Assembly (NCBI GenBank): GCA_903875465.1
Contig: CAIQWB010000025.1
Coordinates: 40,751-104,750, forward strand
DNA length: 64,000 nucleotides
DNA from: an uncultured Verrucomicrobia subdivision 3 bacterium
GTDB taxonomy: Bacteria > Verrucomicrobiota > Verrucomicrobiia > Limisphaerales > UBA11358
Direction: 5' to 3'
Part shown: in pieces, positions 1 through 8,914 of the stretch
Numbering within the stretch: the stretch's first letter is position 1
Layout of the letters: every line of letters starts with the position of its first letter
Notes under the pieces: generated by a model
Database searches by the model: none
Told to the model about the DNA's origin: nothing
Seen by the model: the letters and a program-made list of their open reading frames with translations, nothing else
Translations under genes and position numbers: made by a program

Positions 1-584
1 GATTGGGCGTGGCGCAAAAAGTTCATAAATTCCACCGGTCCCAAATAGCCAGTCTGCCGGGCTTGCAATTTAAAACCCTGGCGTTGTTCGGTCCAGTCTT
101 CCGCCGCCGCCACAGTTTTGGGCGGGGCAGAAACCGATTCAGCGTCCGGTTTAATAACCGCTGCCACTCCACTGGTGCTAACGAGAAATTCATGGCGCTC
201 GGGAAAGTAACAGGCCGAGTTGCTGCAGCCCTGAAACTTAACGGTCAACCCGGCGGGCAGTGAATCCTCCAGGCGAATTTCGGCGGTAAAATCCTGATTG
301 TAAAAATGCTTCTTCTGGCCGGTGACCTGATCCACCGCGGCCACTGGTGTCGGGATTTTAGCTGGCATTAATTCATCGCCCTGGGCGTTCAGAAAATGCA
401 AGTGGTCGGCATACAAACGGTGATCGGGGGGAATGGCAAACGCAAAACGGACCACCGTTGCGGCGGCGTTGGTAGCCAGCGTGGCGCTCAATTTAAAGGG
501 ACTCGGCGCCCGGGCCGCCTGCAAAGCCGGGGCCAGCAGCAGCAGTGCCAAAGCGAGGATACGCCTCCAACCGGCAAATCGCAT
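1..584 (-). CDS. DsbD-type thiol:disulfide interchange protein, N-terminal part (runs off the left edge)
   Basis: Only the first ~194 codons lie in the window. Reading from ATG at 584, the product starts with a signal peptide (MRFAGWRRILALALLLLAPALQA) and continues into an immunoglobulin-like periplasmic domain. Its 'GCSNSACYFPE' (encoded around 225-195) matches the Cys-pair motif of the DsbD alpha domain, the part that passes electrons to periplasmic partners. In DsbD proteins a membrane segment and a C-terminal thioredoxin domain follow; these would be outside the window. It is the last gene of the DUF3570-ApbE-thioredoxin-DUF4266 run, 20 bp after the DUF4266 stop, so it is probably the electron supply of that cluster. 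An in-frame GTG at 602 is an alternative start, but the ATG gives the better signal peptide. Confidence 0.75.
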   Translation of the reverse strand, partial: MRFAGWRRILALALLLLAPALQAARAPSPFKLSATLATNAAATVVRFAFAIPPDHRLYADHLHFLNAQGDELMPAKIPTPVAAVDQVTGQKKHFYNQDFTAEIRLEDSLPAGLTVKFQGCSNSACYFPERHEFLVSTSGVAAVIKPDAESVSAPPKTVAAAEDWTEQRQGFKLQARQTGYLGPVEFMNFLRHAQ

Positions 585-604
585 GGGGAGGTTCGTATTC
601 ACAG

Positions 605-823
605 TTAGTTGCAACCGCAGCCACCGCCGCCAACCCCTTTGCCTCCAGTGGCCATTTCCCGGGAAAAGTACACGTGATCCATTTGGCCCTCACCCAAGGG
701 GTCGCGGTCACCGCGCATGGTGTAATCAGCGAGTGTGCCCCGCTGCCAGGGTTTGACGGACTGACAACCGGTCATGGCCAGTCCAAAAAACGCGAGGCCG
801 AAGGCAAGCAACTTGATTTTCAT
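605..823 (-). CDS. DUF4266 small lipoprotein with Cys/Gly tail
   Basis: 72 aa. An N-terminal hydrophobic stretch ends in the lipobox LAMTGC, so lipidation at Cys20 is expected. The mature part is about 50 residues and ends in a conserved-looking Gly/Cys tail, 'GGGGCGCN'. This composition, length and neighbourhood match the DUF4266 family, which is usually found beside DUF3570, ApbE and a thioredoxin-like protein. Function is unknown. The paired tail cysteines could bind a metal or be the thiol substrate of the neighbouring thioredoxin and DsbD (inference). It starts 4 bp after the thioredoxin stop, so the genes are co-transcribed. Confidence 0.8.
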   Translation of the reverse strand: MKIKLLAFGLAFFGLAMTGCQSVKPWQRGTLADYTMRGDRDPLGEGQMDHVYFSREMATGGKGVGGGGCGCN

Positions 824-827
824 GGTC

Positions 828-1328
828 TTAATGCTTCAATAATGAGGCGATTTCTTTTTCATAGGCCGCCTGGCTTTCACTGCCATGAAAGCCGCTGTGG
901 ACGAACGCGACCTTGCCGTCCGTCCCTAGCAAAAACGAACTGGGCATTACGGACACATCTACTTTATCCACCAGTTTTTGCTTCGCGTCGCGCACAATGG
1001 TGAAGGCCACGTGATGGGTTTTGAGAAAGTCGTCCATGTCGCTTTTGTTTTCATCCACGTTAATGGCCACGATGACGAAGCCCGCCGGGCCGTACTTCTT
1101 TTGCAAGGCGTCCATTACGGGAAACGATTCACCGCAGGGACCGCACCAGGAGGCCCAAAAATCCAGCAGCACCACCTTGCCGGCCAGCGTCTCCGGTAAT
1201 TTGCCCTCTAGTTGATAGCGGGCAAGGTCGGGGAGCGGGTCCCCGGTTTTCAGTCCGGCGTGGGCAATGGACCCGGTTACGTCGAAGGCGGCCGCCAGGA
1301 TGAGGTTTTTAAGCAGGGATGAATTCAT
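828..1328 (-). CDS. TlpA/ResA-like exported thioredoxin-fold protein
   Basis: 166 aa. A short signal peptide (residues 1-24) is followed by a thioredoxin fold. The redox site WCGPC is at residues 61-65, and a cis-Pro loop is visible as 'SVMPSSF'. Proteins of this type reduce disulfides of envelope proteins and are re-reduced by DsbD, which is encoded two genes downstream. Its start overlaps the end of the ApbE gene by 20 bp, which implies translational coupling. The likely client is the DUF4266 lipoprotein or another member of the cluster; that assignment is inference from context. Confidence 0.85.
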   Translation of the reverse strand: MNSSLLKNLILAAAFDVTGSIAHAGLKTGDPLPDLARYQLEGKLPETLAGKVVLLDFWASWCGPCGESFPVMDALQKKYGPAGFVIVAINVDENKSDMDDFLKTHHVAFTIVRDAKQKLVDKVDVSVMPSSFLLGTDGKVAFVHSGFHGSESQAAYEKEIASLLKH

Positions 1329-2364
1329 GGAATTTTCGGGAGTAAAACCGCGTGGCGTTGGTGGTGATCACGCCAGCCGCGCCCGGGTGCAGGTCCAGCA
1401 GGCGCAAACCTTCCTGCGCGCCCAGGATGCAGGCGCTGGTGGCCAGCAGGCCGGCAATGGTACAACTGGGGGCAATCACCGTGACCGCGCGCACCTCGTT
1501 CAAGGCGGGATAACCCGTGCGCGGATCCAAAATGTGGCCGTACCGGATGCCATCCAGCACAAAGTGCCGCACGTAATCGCCCGAAGTGGCGACAGCATGA
1601 TCCGTGACCGGCACACCAATCCAGGGCTGGCCGGGGGCCAGGGCATTGTCCAGACCGACGCCCCAGAAGGTTTTGTCGGGCGCGTGCCCCCGCGCCCGGA
1701 CATCCTGCCCGAAATCCACTAAGACATTGGGAATGCCGCGTTGGATCGCCAGATTAAGGACGCAGTCCACCGCGTATTCCTTGCCGATGCCCCCCAAATC
1801 GATGGCCATGCCGCGCTGCGGCAGGAAAATGCCGCCGGGCCGGCGCTGGATTTTGTTCCATCCCACCAACTCGCGGGTGGCTTGAATCGCCTCCGGAGCG
1901 GGCCGAACCGGCGGCGTTTGCTTCCAATTCCAAAGCTGGATCAGGGGCAGCGCACTTGGGTCAAATGCCCCCCGCGTGAAGAAAAACAATTCCTGGCACA
2001 ATTGAAAGATCCGGTCCGTTTCCGGATCGGTCTCCACCCAATGCTCGCCCGCAGCGGCGTTGATCCGGCTAATCAGGCTGTCCGGAATAAACCGCGAATA
2101 GCGGGCCTCAAAGGCCGCCACCCAACTCACCACCTCGCGCTGAAATTCACGAATTACGGCTTCTGACCCACCATGGGCATTCACCCGGCAATGGGTGCCC
2201 ATCGCGTGAAATTCCAGACGGTTCAGGCTTTTATCCCGCCGTGTGGAAACTGATTTAGCAACCCTTCGGGCCACGTCGCCAGCCCTGACCACCGGCAGCA
2301 TCACGGCGCCACGCGCGGTGGGTGTCATGCGGTTGCCATTCGGTTGAGCGGTGGAGTGGATCAT
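1309..2364 (-). CDS. ApbE-like FAD:protein FMN transferase
   Basis: 351 aa from the ATG at 2364. A longer frame to 2430 would overlap DUF3570, and an ATG at 2328 is also possible. ApbE enzymes attach FMN covalently to Thr/Ser of exported redox proteins using FAD and Mg2+. Visible family motifs are 'MGTHCRVN' (55-62), '[13 protein letters not shown]' (188-200), 'VDFGQD' (216-221) and '[11 protein letters not shown]' (276-286). The usual ADALAT metal-binding motif reads AGLLAT (304-309): the Thr is kept but the metal-ligand Asp is Gly. No protein with a recognisable flavinylation site is encoded in the neighbourhood. No convincing lipobox or signal peptide is visible. The family is certain; activity is less so. 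Confidence 0.85.
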   Translation of the reverse strand: MIHSTAQPNGNRMTPTARGAVMLPVVRAGDVARRVAKSVSTRRDKSLNRLEFHAMGTHCRVNAHGGSEAVIREFQREVVSWVAAFEARYSRFIPDSLISRINAAAGEHWVETDPETDRIFQLCQELFFFTRGAFDPSALPLIQLWNWKQTPPVRPAPEAIQATRELVGWNKIQRRPGGIFLPQRGMAIDLGGIGKEYAVDCVLNLAIQRGIPNVLVDFGQDVRARGHAPDKTFWGVGLDNALAPGQPWIGVPVTDHAVATSGDYVRHFVLDGIRYGHILDPRTGYPALNEVRAVTVIAPSCTIAGLLATSACILGAQEGLRLLDLHPGAAGVITTNATRFYSRKFHEFIPA

Positions 2365-2377
2365 TGGACTTGGCCCG

Positions 2378-3772
2378 TTAAAACCAGAGCCGAAAGCCAG
2401 CGCTGAAAATATTGGCGGAAGGATAAGCACTCTGTGAAGTCTGGCCGTCCAGGCCCTCCATCACGTAACGGGCATAACTCAAGTCGGCGGACCAATGTTT
2501 CGCCAGCCGGTAAGTCAGGCTCAAACCCAGGGTGTACGACTGCATTTCGCTCAAACGATAATCGGAGGAGTAAAACTCCGGTTTGGTGTTAAAGTCCGGC
2601 ACGATGACGTAATAGTAATTAGCCGCCGTTTGGTAATAATAACGGAACGAAGGGGTTAAAACCCAGTTACGGCCGAATTTCTGATGCCAGGCCACCTCTG
2701 CCGTTTGGGCAAAAATTTCCGAGGTGTCGTGAAAAAACCGGTAGCCAAGGTCCAAACTGCCGTTCAGCGGGGTGATAAACTGGGTGTACGAGGTATAAAA
2801 AGTCACCTTGTCGCGATGGCGCGGCCGGACTTCCGGGGTCAGCGAGGCGTCGCTGGGGTTGGTTTGGAGAAAGTTTTGGAGAAAAATCACCCCCCGGTAA
2901 GGGTCGGCCAGATAACCATGCTCGGTCCCATAAGTCAGGTCGCAAGTGATATAGCTCTTGGGTGTCAGGATCTGGTTGATGCCCACCAGGAAATCATGGC
3001 TGATCTTTTTCTGCCAGTTCACCTCGGTGTCATCGCGCACCCGGTCGTTATTGAATGACCAGCCGGCACTCAGCGTGGTGTTTTTTTGATTCAACTGAAT
3101 GGCGTAATTCAGCGCGAGACCATAAGAGTGGTAATCGCTCTCCTTGCTAACCGAAACCTCCGGGGTGAGGGTTTGAATGCCAAATGTAATGGGCGCATTC
3201 AGAGAGAACGCCCGTCGATGATCCTTCAGATGCGTGACTGGCACCTTGGTGTTTCGGAAATTCGGATTATTCGTCAGGCTGTTATAACTGCCCGCGGCGC
3301 TGTTGGTGGCCTGACCGGCAATATTATAAGTGGAGGCAATATAATTGGTATAATCCTGGGAGGTCGCAAAATAACCACCGGTTAGCAAGGACAGGTTGCC
3401 GGGGTCACCCGCATTCAATTGGAGCAGTTGATTATAGGCCGTTTGATAAAAATCCGCGAATTTGGGATAAGGCCATTGTGACTGCGGGGGCGCGCCGGTG
3501 GGGGTCGCCCCGGAAATGGCGTCCTCCACATATTTACCGCTGAGCTTGAGGAACTTGTTGACGGTGACATCGGCCAGGACCGAGTCCGTGTCCACATTGA
3601 TGCGGTTATCATCCTCGCGATACCACTCGTGGCGGTAATCAATATGATCCTCCTCCGCCAGCACCCGGTTGGTTCGGGCGAGCAAAAGCAGGATCAGTAA
3701 TAAGTACAGGTGACGGCTGGTGTTCCAGTTTGGCCACCGCTCCATTGAAAAACAGGGAATCATTTTAAACAT
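2378..3772 (-). CDS. DUF3570 outer-membrane-type protein
   Basis: 464 aa from ATG 3772, chosen because it has a good ribosome-binding site (GGAGAAGG, 5 nt upstream) and gives a signal peptide ending near residue 39 (hydrophobic core 'LYLLLILLLLA'). The mature start 'HIDYRHEWYREDDNRI' fits DUF3570. The rest alternates polar and aromatic residues and ends in 'AGFRLWF', the style of an outer-membrane beta-barrel with terminal aromatic residue. It is the first gene of the minus-strand cluster with ApbE, thioredoxin, DUF4266 and DsbD. Its function is not established; a pore or outer-membrane partner of the DUF4266 lipoprotein is inference. Confidence 0.8.
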   Translation of the reverse strand: MFKMIPCFSMERWPNWNTSRHLYLLLILLLLARTNRVLAEEDHIDYRHEWYREDDNRINVDTDSVLADVTVNKFLKLSGKYVEDAISGATPTGAPPQSQWPYPKFADFYQTAYNQLLQLNAGDPGNLSLLTGGYFATSQDYTNYIASTYNIAGQATNSAAGSYNSLTNNPNFRNTKVPVTHLKDHRRAFSLNAPITFGIQTLTPEVSVSKESDYHSYGLALNYAIQLNQKNTTLSAGWSFNNDRVRDDTEVNWQKKISHDFLVGINQILTPKSYITCDLTYGTEHGYLADPYRGVIFLQNFLQTNPSDASLTPEVRPRHRDKVTFYTSYTQFITPLNGSLDLGYRFFHDTSEIFAQTAEVAWHQKFGRNWVLTPSFRYYYQTAANYYYVIVPDFNTKPEFYSSDYRLSEMQSYTLGLSLTYRLAKHWSADLSYARYVMEGLDGQTSQSAYPSANIFSAGFRLWF

Positions 3773-4012
3773 GGCTGCCTTCTCCATAACCAAACGACCA
3801 ACCTGCCAAAACCGCACCTGCCGCTTACCTTTGCCCCGCCCTGATTAAGCAAAAGACCCGGCGCACCCAGACCCATTTAAACACCAGCCAGGCCACCGGC
3901 CTGAAATTTCATCGCGGTGCATGCCTTGCACCGCCTGTAACAACCTAATCTACCATTATGACAAAAATAGAATGGTCGAAAACCGGCTGGCAAGTCCAAA
4001 TAATTATTTTTA

Positions 4013-4978
4013 TTAGACCACCCGGTCTCGCAAACTGGCACCGGCCTGATAACGTTCAAAGTTCTTCAAGAAATGGCCTACAAGCGACTCTGCCTCCTGA
4101 TAATGCCCCCCGGCAATGTGCGGTGTGATGTGACAATTAGGCGCTCGCAGCAGGGGGTGTTCCGGGGGCAGCGGTTCCGGGTCGGTAACATCCAGCCAGG
4201 CGGCGGCGAGGCGACCGGATTGCAACGCGTCAAAGAGAACACCCTGGTCCACGGTGGTGCCGCGCCCGATGTTATAAAACACGGCGCCCAGCTTCATTTG
4301 GGCAAAGCGTTCGGCCGCAAAAAAGTGTCGCGAATCCGGGTTGTCTGGCAGGAGGTTCACCACGGCATCTGCCTGCGCCAGGGCCGTGGGCAGGCCGGCC
4401 TGCGTGACCACGGGCACCGTTTCATCCCCCCGGGACCGGCGGCGATACGCCACCATGGATAGGCCAAACGGACGAAGTAATTCGACCAACCGGATGCCAA
4501 TGGCCCCGTACCCCAGCAAGAGCACGTTTTGCCCGCCCATCATCGTGCAACCGCTGCGCAGGGCATTCCACTCCGGCGAACCGCTGCCGCACTGGGTGCG
4601 CAGTGCCGCCGGCAGCAGGCGGGCCTGGGCCAGCATGAAGGCCAGCACTTGTTCCGCACAGGGACCGGCATAAACTGTCGAGCTGTTGGTGACCTGCAAT
4701 CCCGTCCGTGCCGCCGCGGCGCGAAAGTCGGGCGTGTCAAAACGGGTGTAGCCGGCACTCGCCACTTGCAACCAGCGTAATTGCCCGGCGGCCAGCACGC
4801 TCGCCACGGCTGGCTGGCCGAAGGCCACCTCCGCCGCCTGCACGGCCGGATCAAAGCCCGCCTGGGCCAGCACGGAACCTGCCCGGATGGCCGGGTAGAT
4901 CACCTGATGCGGGGCCACCCCCGCTTCCAGCAGGGTCTTGGCGGCGGGGCTTAAATCCAGGTCGCAAAAAATGTTCAT
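4013..4978 (-). CDS. D-isomer 2-hydroxyacid dehydrogenase family protein
   Basis: 321 aa, cytoplasmic. The NAD-binding Rossmann motif 'LLLGYGAIGIRLVELL' is central. The catalytic set of the family is present: Arg in 'NIGRGTTVDQ', Glu in 'DPEPLPPEHPL' and His in 'ITPHIAG'. Enzymes of this family reduce 2-keto acids, or oxidise D-2-hydroxyacids, with NAD(P)H. The substrate cannot be read from sequence; a glyoxylate/hydroxypyruvate reductase-like role is most common for proteins of this length. It stands alone, with a non-coding spacer on both sides. Confidence 0.85.
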   Translation of the reverse strand: MNIFCDLDLSPAAKTLLEAGVAPHQVIYPAIRAGSVLAQAGFDPAVQAAEVAFGQPAVASVLAAGQLRWLQVASAGYTRFDTPDFRAAAARTGLQVTNSSTVYAGPCAEQVLAFMLAQARLLPAALRTQCGSGSPEWNALRSGCTMMGGQNVLLLGYGAIGIRLVELLRPFGLSMVAYRRRSRGDETVPVVTQAGLPTALAQADAVVNLLPDNPDSRHFFAAERFAQMKLGAVFYNIGRGTTVDQGVLFDALQSGRLAAAWLDVTDPEPLPPEHPLLRAPNCHITPHIAGGHYQEAESLVGHFLKNFERYQAGASLRDRVV

Positions 4979-5210
4979 GGTGCTTGCTCAGATCAACCGG
5001 CGGGCAAAACCTGCGCCCGGTCCGGAAAAATGTCCAATCATTTTTGCCAGACCGGCCCAACTGCTGGGATCTTTCCGCAAAAGCAGGATGTTTTTGGTGA
5101 AATTTTTAAAGCGGCGGCCGTTGGAATTTGGTAGAAAGAGGCCGCACGGAAAATGCGACACCCAATCTGAACCCAAGAAAATCACTAAAGCTCGAAAGGA
5201 CCCACCCCAA

Positions 5211-5654
5211 ATGAAACATTTTACGATGCTTGCCTGCGTTTGCGTGAACCTGGCCATGGGCGGCTGGCTCAAGGCGGCGGACGCGCCGGACGACACCAAG
5301 GCGGTTCAAGGCAATTGGCAGCCCGCCCAAGCGGTGCTGGCCGGGCAACCCATGCCGGAAGTGGTGCTAAAAACCATCAGCCTGAAGCTGGATCAGGGCA
5401 AGTATGAGGTGTTTGTGGGGGAGCATCCCGACCGCGGCACTTATACCATGGATGCCACCACCCAACCCAAGAGCATGACGGTGACGGGCACGGAAGGCCC
5501 GAACCATGGCCGGACGTTTCCCGCGATTTACGAACTCAACGCCGACACGCTCCGCATCTGTTATGATCTCTCCGGAGCGAAGCGCCCTGCCGAGTTTAAA
5601 AGCGTCGCCGGCACGAAACTCTATCTGGTCACTTACCACCGCCGGCGGGACTAG
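5211..5654 (+). CDS. TIGR03067 domain protein, exported
   Basis: 147 aa. ATG 5211 is preceded by AAAGGA at 10 nt and begins a signal peptide that ends near 'WLKAAD'. The body has the TIGR03067 pattern: a start resembling 'QGNWQPAQAVLAGQPMP', a central 'DRGTYTMD', then 'TLRICYDLSG..RPAEF' near the end. These small proteins are multiplied in Planctomycetes and Verrucomicrobia; they are thought to be extracytoplasmic and their function is unknown. The stop overlaps that of hppA on the other strand in the palindrome CTAG (5651-5654). Confidence 0.8.
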   Translation: MKHFTMLACVCVNLAMGGWLKAADAPDDTKAVQGNWQPAQAVLAGQPMPEVVLKTISLKLDQGKYEVFVGEHPDRGTYTMDATTQPKSMTVTGTEGPNHGRTFPAIYELNADTLRICYDLSGAKRPAEFKSVAGTKLYLVTYHRRRD

Positions 5655-8239
5655 CGGCTACGCGCGGCCGGGGCTGGCTCGCCCTTGTGACTGACGGCCT
5701 GACCACCACTGGCGTGGAGGCTGGTGGCCGTTTTCTTCTGGGCGCTGGGTTGCGCCTGATTACCCTGGGGATGAGCCAAACTCTCGGAGTCCATGTCCGG
5801 GATGCGCATGGCATAGAAGGAACGATGGACAAAGATCAACGCGACCAGGAACAGCACGCCGCCGATGATGCTTTTCAATAGCTGGCTGGGCATGGTGACG
5901 GCAATTTCCACCGCCAGCAGTCCGAAGAGGGTGGTGAATTTGATCACGGGGTTCAGCGCGACCGAGGAGGTGTCCTTGAAGGGATCCCCAACGGTGTCGC
6001 CGACCACCGTGGCCGCGTGCAGTTCGGTGCCTTTCTGACGCAATTCCACTTCCACAATTTTCTTGGCGTTGTCCCAGGCACCGCCGGCATTCGCCATGAA
6101 GATGGCCTGGAACAGGCCGAAGAAGGCGATGGCGATAAGGTAGCCAATAAAAAAGTAGGGGTTGAAAAACGCCAGTGCGAGTGCCAGGCAGAAGATCACA
6201 ATGAAAATGTTCCACATGCCTTTTTGAGCGTATACGGTACAGATGCGCACCACTTCCTTGCTGTCCTTTTCCGAGGCCGTCACGGCGTCCAACTGGATGT
6301 TTTCCTTGATGTAAACCACCGCCCGATAGGCCCCGGTGACCACGGCCTGGCAGGAGGCACCCGTAAACCAGTAAATGACGGAACCGCCCATGAGCAGGCC
6401 CAGGATGATTTCCGGCATGACGAGGCTCAATTTGGAGACGATGCTGAAGGACGGATCGGCCGCCTTCCCAATGTTGTCCAGCAAGATGATGATGCCAAAA
6501 ACCATCGTGGTGGCACCCACCACTGCGGTGCCAATGAGCACAGGTTTGGCCGTGGCCTTGAAGGTATTGCCCACGCCGTCGCCTTTTTCGAGAAGGTACT
6601 TGGCATTTTCAAAATCCGGCTCGAAGCCGAAATTTTCTTCGATCTCGGTGCGGATGTTTTTGCGGGATTCAATGCGGCTCAGTTCATACACGGACTGGGC
6701 GTTGTCGGTGACCGGGCCATAACTGTCCACGGCAATCGTCACCGGGCCCATGCCGAGAAAACCAAAGGCCACCAGGCCAAAGGCAAAGATGGGCGCCGCA
6801 AATTGGAATTCGTGGGGCATCATCGCCACCACCGGAGAGCCCTGGTAAGTGGCAAACAGACAGCTAATAAACATCAAAGTGAGAATGACCAGGCCGGTCC
6901 AAAAGGCGGAGAAATTGCCCGCCACAAAGCCGGAAAGAATATTGAGGGAAGCCCCGCCGTGCTTGGAGCAATTGGTGATTTCCTTCACGTGCTGGGAGTT
7001 GGTGCTGGTGAAAATCTTGGAGAATTCCGGAATCAAAGCCCCGGCCGCCGTGCCGCAGGAAATGATCGCGGAGAGCACCCACCAGAGGTGGGCATCCAGC
7101 CCGGCCTGTTTGCCCAGCAGAAAATAACTGGCAATAAAAGTGACCACGATGGAAACTCCGGACGTGATCCAGACTAGGTGAGTGAGCGGCGCCTCGAAAT
7201 CAAAATCCTTGAGGTGGCCATATTTGGCGCGGCAAATCACGTCATTGAGGAAATAGGAACCCAGGGACGTCAGAATCATCAGCGCCCGCATGGTGAAAAT
7301 CCAGATAATCAGCGTGGCGCACAACGAATGGTTGCCGGCCAGGGAAAGGGCGAGAAACGCGATCAGCGCCACCCCGGTGACCCCGTAAGTCTCAAACCCA
7401 TCGGCGGTCGGTCCCACGGAATCACCCGCATTGTCCCCGGTGCAATCGGCAATCACGCCGGGATTCTTGGGGTCATCCTCCGGGAGCTTGAAAACAATTT
7501 TCATCAAATCACTCCCAATGTCGGCGATCTTGGTAAAAATCCCGCCGCAAATCCGGAGCACCGCGGCCCCGAGGGATTCACCAATGGCAAAGCCGATGAA
7601 GCAGGGACCCACCAGGTTGCCCGGCAGAAACACCAGCATGGAAATCATGAAAAACAATTCCACACAAACCAGCAGCAACCCCACGCTCATGCCGGATTGC
7701 AGCGGAATGGCAAGGGTTTTCAACGGGTTGCCTTGCAATGCCGAAAAAGCCGTGCGGCTGTTGGCGGTGGTGTTAATGCGAATGCCGAACCACGCCACCC
7801 CATAGCTGCCGAGAATGCCCAGCACCGAGGCGGCCAGGATCACACTCACGTCGGTGGCGGATTTATGCTCCAGGCCCATGAAATAAAACACGATGCAACC
7901 GGCAATCAACACCCAAAGCACCGCCAGAAATTTTCCCTGTTGAAACAAGTACGTTTTGCACGTCTCCCAAATGGTCCGCGACACGCGGCTCATGCAGTCA
8001 TGCACCGGCAGGTGTTTGGTGCGCTGATACTGGGCCAGTCCAAACATGGCGCCGATGCCGCACACGGCAATGCCCAGATACATCAGGGTGATGCCACTGA
8101 TGCCCCCCAGCCCGTCAAACTTCACCTGGTCCAGACCCGGAATTTGCAGGTCCGCCTCGCCGGCCGCGTGCGCCGCCGTGACCAGCCCGCCCGCCGCGAA
8201 TGCGAGCAGGCCGAGGCCGGGTAGTTTGGATGCATTCAT
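5651..8239 (-). CDS. hppA: Membrane-bound ion-translocating pyrophosphatase
   Basis: 862 aa from ATG 8239, with about 16 membrane segments. It hydrolyses pyrophosphate to pump H+ or Na+ across the membrane. The substrate-binding signatures are present in a divergent form: 'PEDDPKNPGVIAD', 'GDNAGDSVGPTADGFETY' (classical [21 protein letters not shown]) and 'DSYGPVTDNAQSVYEL'. A Lys in 'GVGNTFKATAK' occupies the position that in this family marks K+-independent enzymes (classical A/K switch). It has an N-terminal signal-like segment and is longer than the usual ~700 aa. Known divergent relatives include Na+-regulated, K+-independent H+ pumps of the Chlorobium type; assignment to that group is inference. 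Confidence 0.92.
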   Translation of the reverse strand: MNASKLPGLGLLAFAAGGLVTAAHAAGEADLQIPGLDQVKFDGLGGISGITLMYLGIAVCGIGAMFGLAQYQRTKHLPVHDCMSRVSRTIWETCKTYLFQQGKFLAVLWVLIAGCIVFYFMGLEHKSATDVSVILAASVLGILGSYGVAWFGIRINTTANSRTAFSALQGNPLKTLAIPLQSGMSVGLLLVCVELFFMISMLVFLPGNLVGPCFIGFAIGESLGAAVLRICGGIFTKIADIGSDLMKIVFKLPEDDPKNPGVIADCTGDNAGDSVGPTADGFETYGVTGVALIAFLALSLAGNHSLCATLIIWIFTMRALMILTSLGSYFLNDVICRAKYGHLKDFDFEAPLTHLVWITSGVSIVVTFIASYFLLGKQAGLDAHLWWVLSAIISCGTAAGALIPEFSKIFTSTNSQHVKEITNCSKHGGASLNILSGFVAGNFSAFWTGLVILTLMFISCLFATYQGSPVVAMMPHEFQFAAPIFAFGLVAFGFLGMGPVTIAVDSYGPVTDNAQSVYELSRIESRKNIRTEIEENFGFEPDFENAKYLLEKGDGVGNTFKATAKPVLIGTAVVGATTMVFGIIILLDNIGKAADPSFSIVSKLSLVMPEIILGLLMGGSVIYWFTGASCQAVVTGAYRAVVYIKENIQLDAVTASEKDSKEVVRICTVYAQKGMWNIFIVIFCLALALAFFNPYFFIGYLIAIAFFGLFQAIFMANAGGAWDNAKKIVEVELRQKGTELHAATVVGDTVGDPFKDTSSVALNPVIKFTTLFGLLAVEIAVTMPSQLLKSIIGGVLFLVALIFVHRSFYAMRIPDMDSESLAHPQGNQAQPSAQKKTATSLHASGGQAVSHKGEPAPAARSR

Positions 8240-8595
8240 AATAATTTTTAAATTTTGTGCCACATTTAGCACAGTAAATCTGATGCATACCAGCCGTGGA
8301 ATCTTCCCCGTTCTTGGCAATACCTGGGCGTTTCTTGAAGTGGCAAGGGCGCTTGGCGACGCGCCCGTCCGGGGTGAACACCCCATGGCGGGCCGGAACT
8401 GGTTTGCCGTAGGTTGGGTCCTATGCAACCCCCAAATCCCCTGCGACATACTTGGTGCGACTGGCTGGTGCAGGCGGTGCGCGCCTGGCGGGCGGAATTC
8501 GCCCAGCCTTGGACGCTGTTGCCAGTCCGGGTTTTCCAGCCGCCCGTAATGACCGCCCGCCGCTTTTCCCTGGCCGCCGCCATGCGAGGCTGCCG
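8240..8595. other. Divergent intergenic region between hppA and a lipoprotein gene
   Basis: 356 bp that must hold the 5' regions of both hppA (minus) and the lipoprotein gene (plus). An AT-rich patch (ataataatttttaaatttt, 8238-8258) sits immediately before the hppA start. I see no riboswitch or convincing -35/-10 pair. A reading frame with a zinc-ribbon-like 'YCAKCGTKF' crosses here but is judged accidental. Confidence 0.4.
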
Positions 8596-8889
8596 GTGAA
8601 AGCATTCATCCCGGGCGCAGCGACTCTCGAACTGTCTCTCAGCCTGGCCGGGTTGCTTGCGCTCACCGGCTGTGTGGGTTATGGGGCTGGCGGTTATGGT
8701 GGCGGCGCGGTCCTGGTGGGGGAACCAGACGTCTACATTTTCAGTGGCGGCTATTATGATCACGGTCGCGACGTGCATGGGTATAGTCACCGGGGAGCCG
8801 CCAGCCGGGGTGGCGGCGGAAATCACGGCGGCGGACACGGCAGTGCCCCTGGGGGCGGTCATGGCGGCGGCCATGGGGGAAAACGGTAA
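8596..8889 (+). CDS. Small Gly/His-rich lipoprotein
   Basis: 97 aa from GTG 8596, preceded by GAGG at 6 nt. A hydrophobic segment ends in the lipobox LTGC (about residues 23-26). The mature part is Gly-rich and Tyr-rich, and the C-terminal third is a run of His-Gly repeats (GGGHGGGHGG type) that could bind metal. No enzyme domain is visible. It lies 25 bp before a DUF2950 gene; in other bacteria DUF2950 is often paired with DUF3300, whose C-terminus is also low-complexity, so this may be a reduced counterpart (inference). Confidence 0.6.
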   Translation: MKAFIPGAATLELSLSLAGLLALTGCVGYGAGGYGGGAVLVGEPDVYIFSGGYYDHGRDVHGYSHRGAASRGGGGNHGGGHGSAPGGGHGGGHGGKR

Positions 8890-8914
8890 TCTTAGTTGGA
8901 CCAAATTTAATTTA

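Noticed and set aside
7178..8224. Long plus-strand frame opposite hppA (348 codons)
   Set aside because: Shadow of hppA. His/Gln/Gly-rich composition with no domain; caused by codon bias on the other strand.
8115..8381. Zinc-ribbon-like 'YCAKCGTKF' in the hppA leader
   Set aside because: The frame continues into the hppA coding sequence out of phase, and only nine residues resemble a ribbon.
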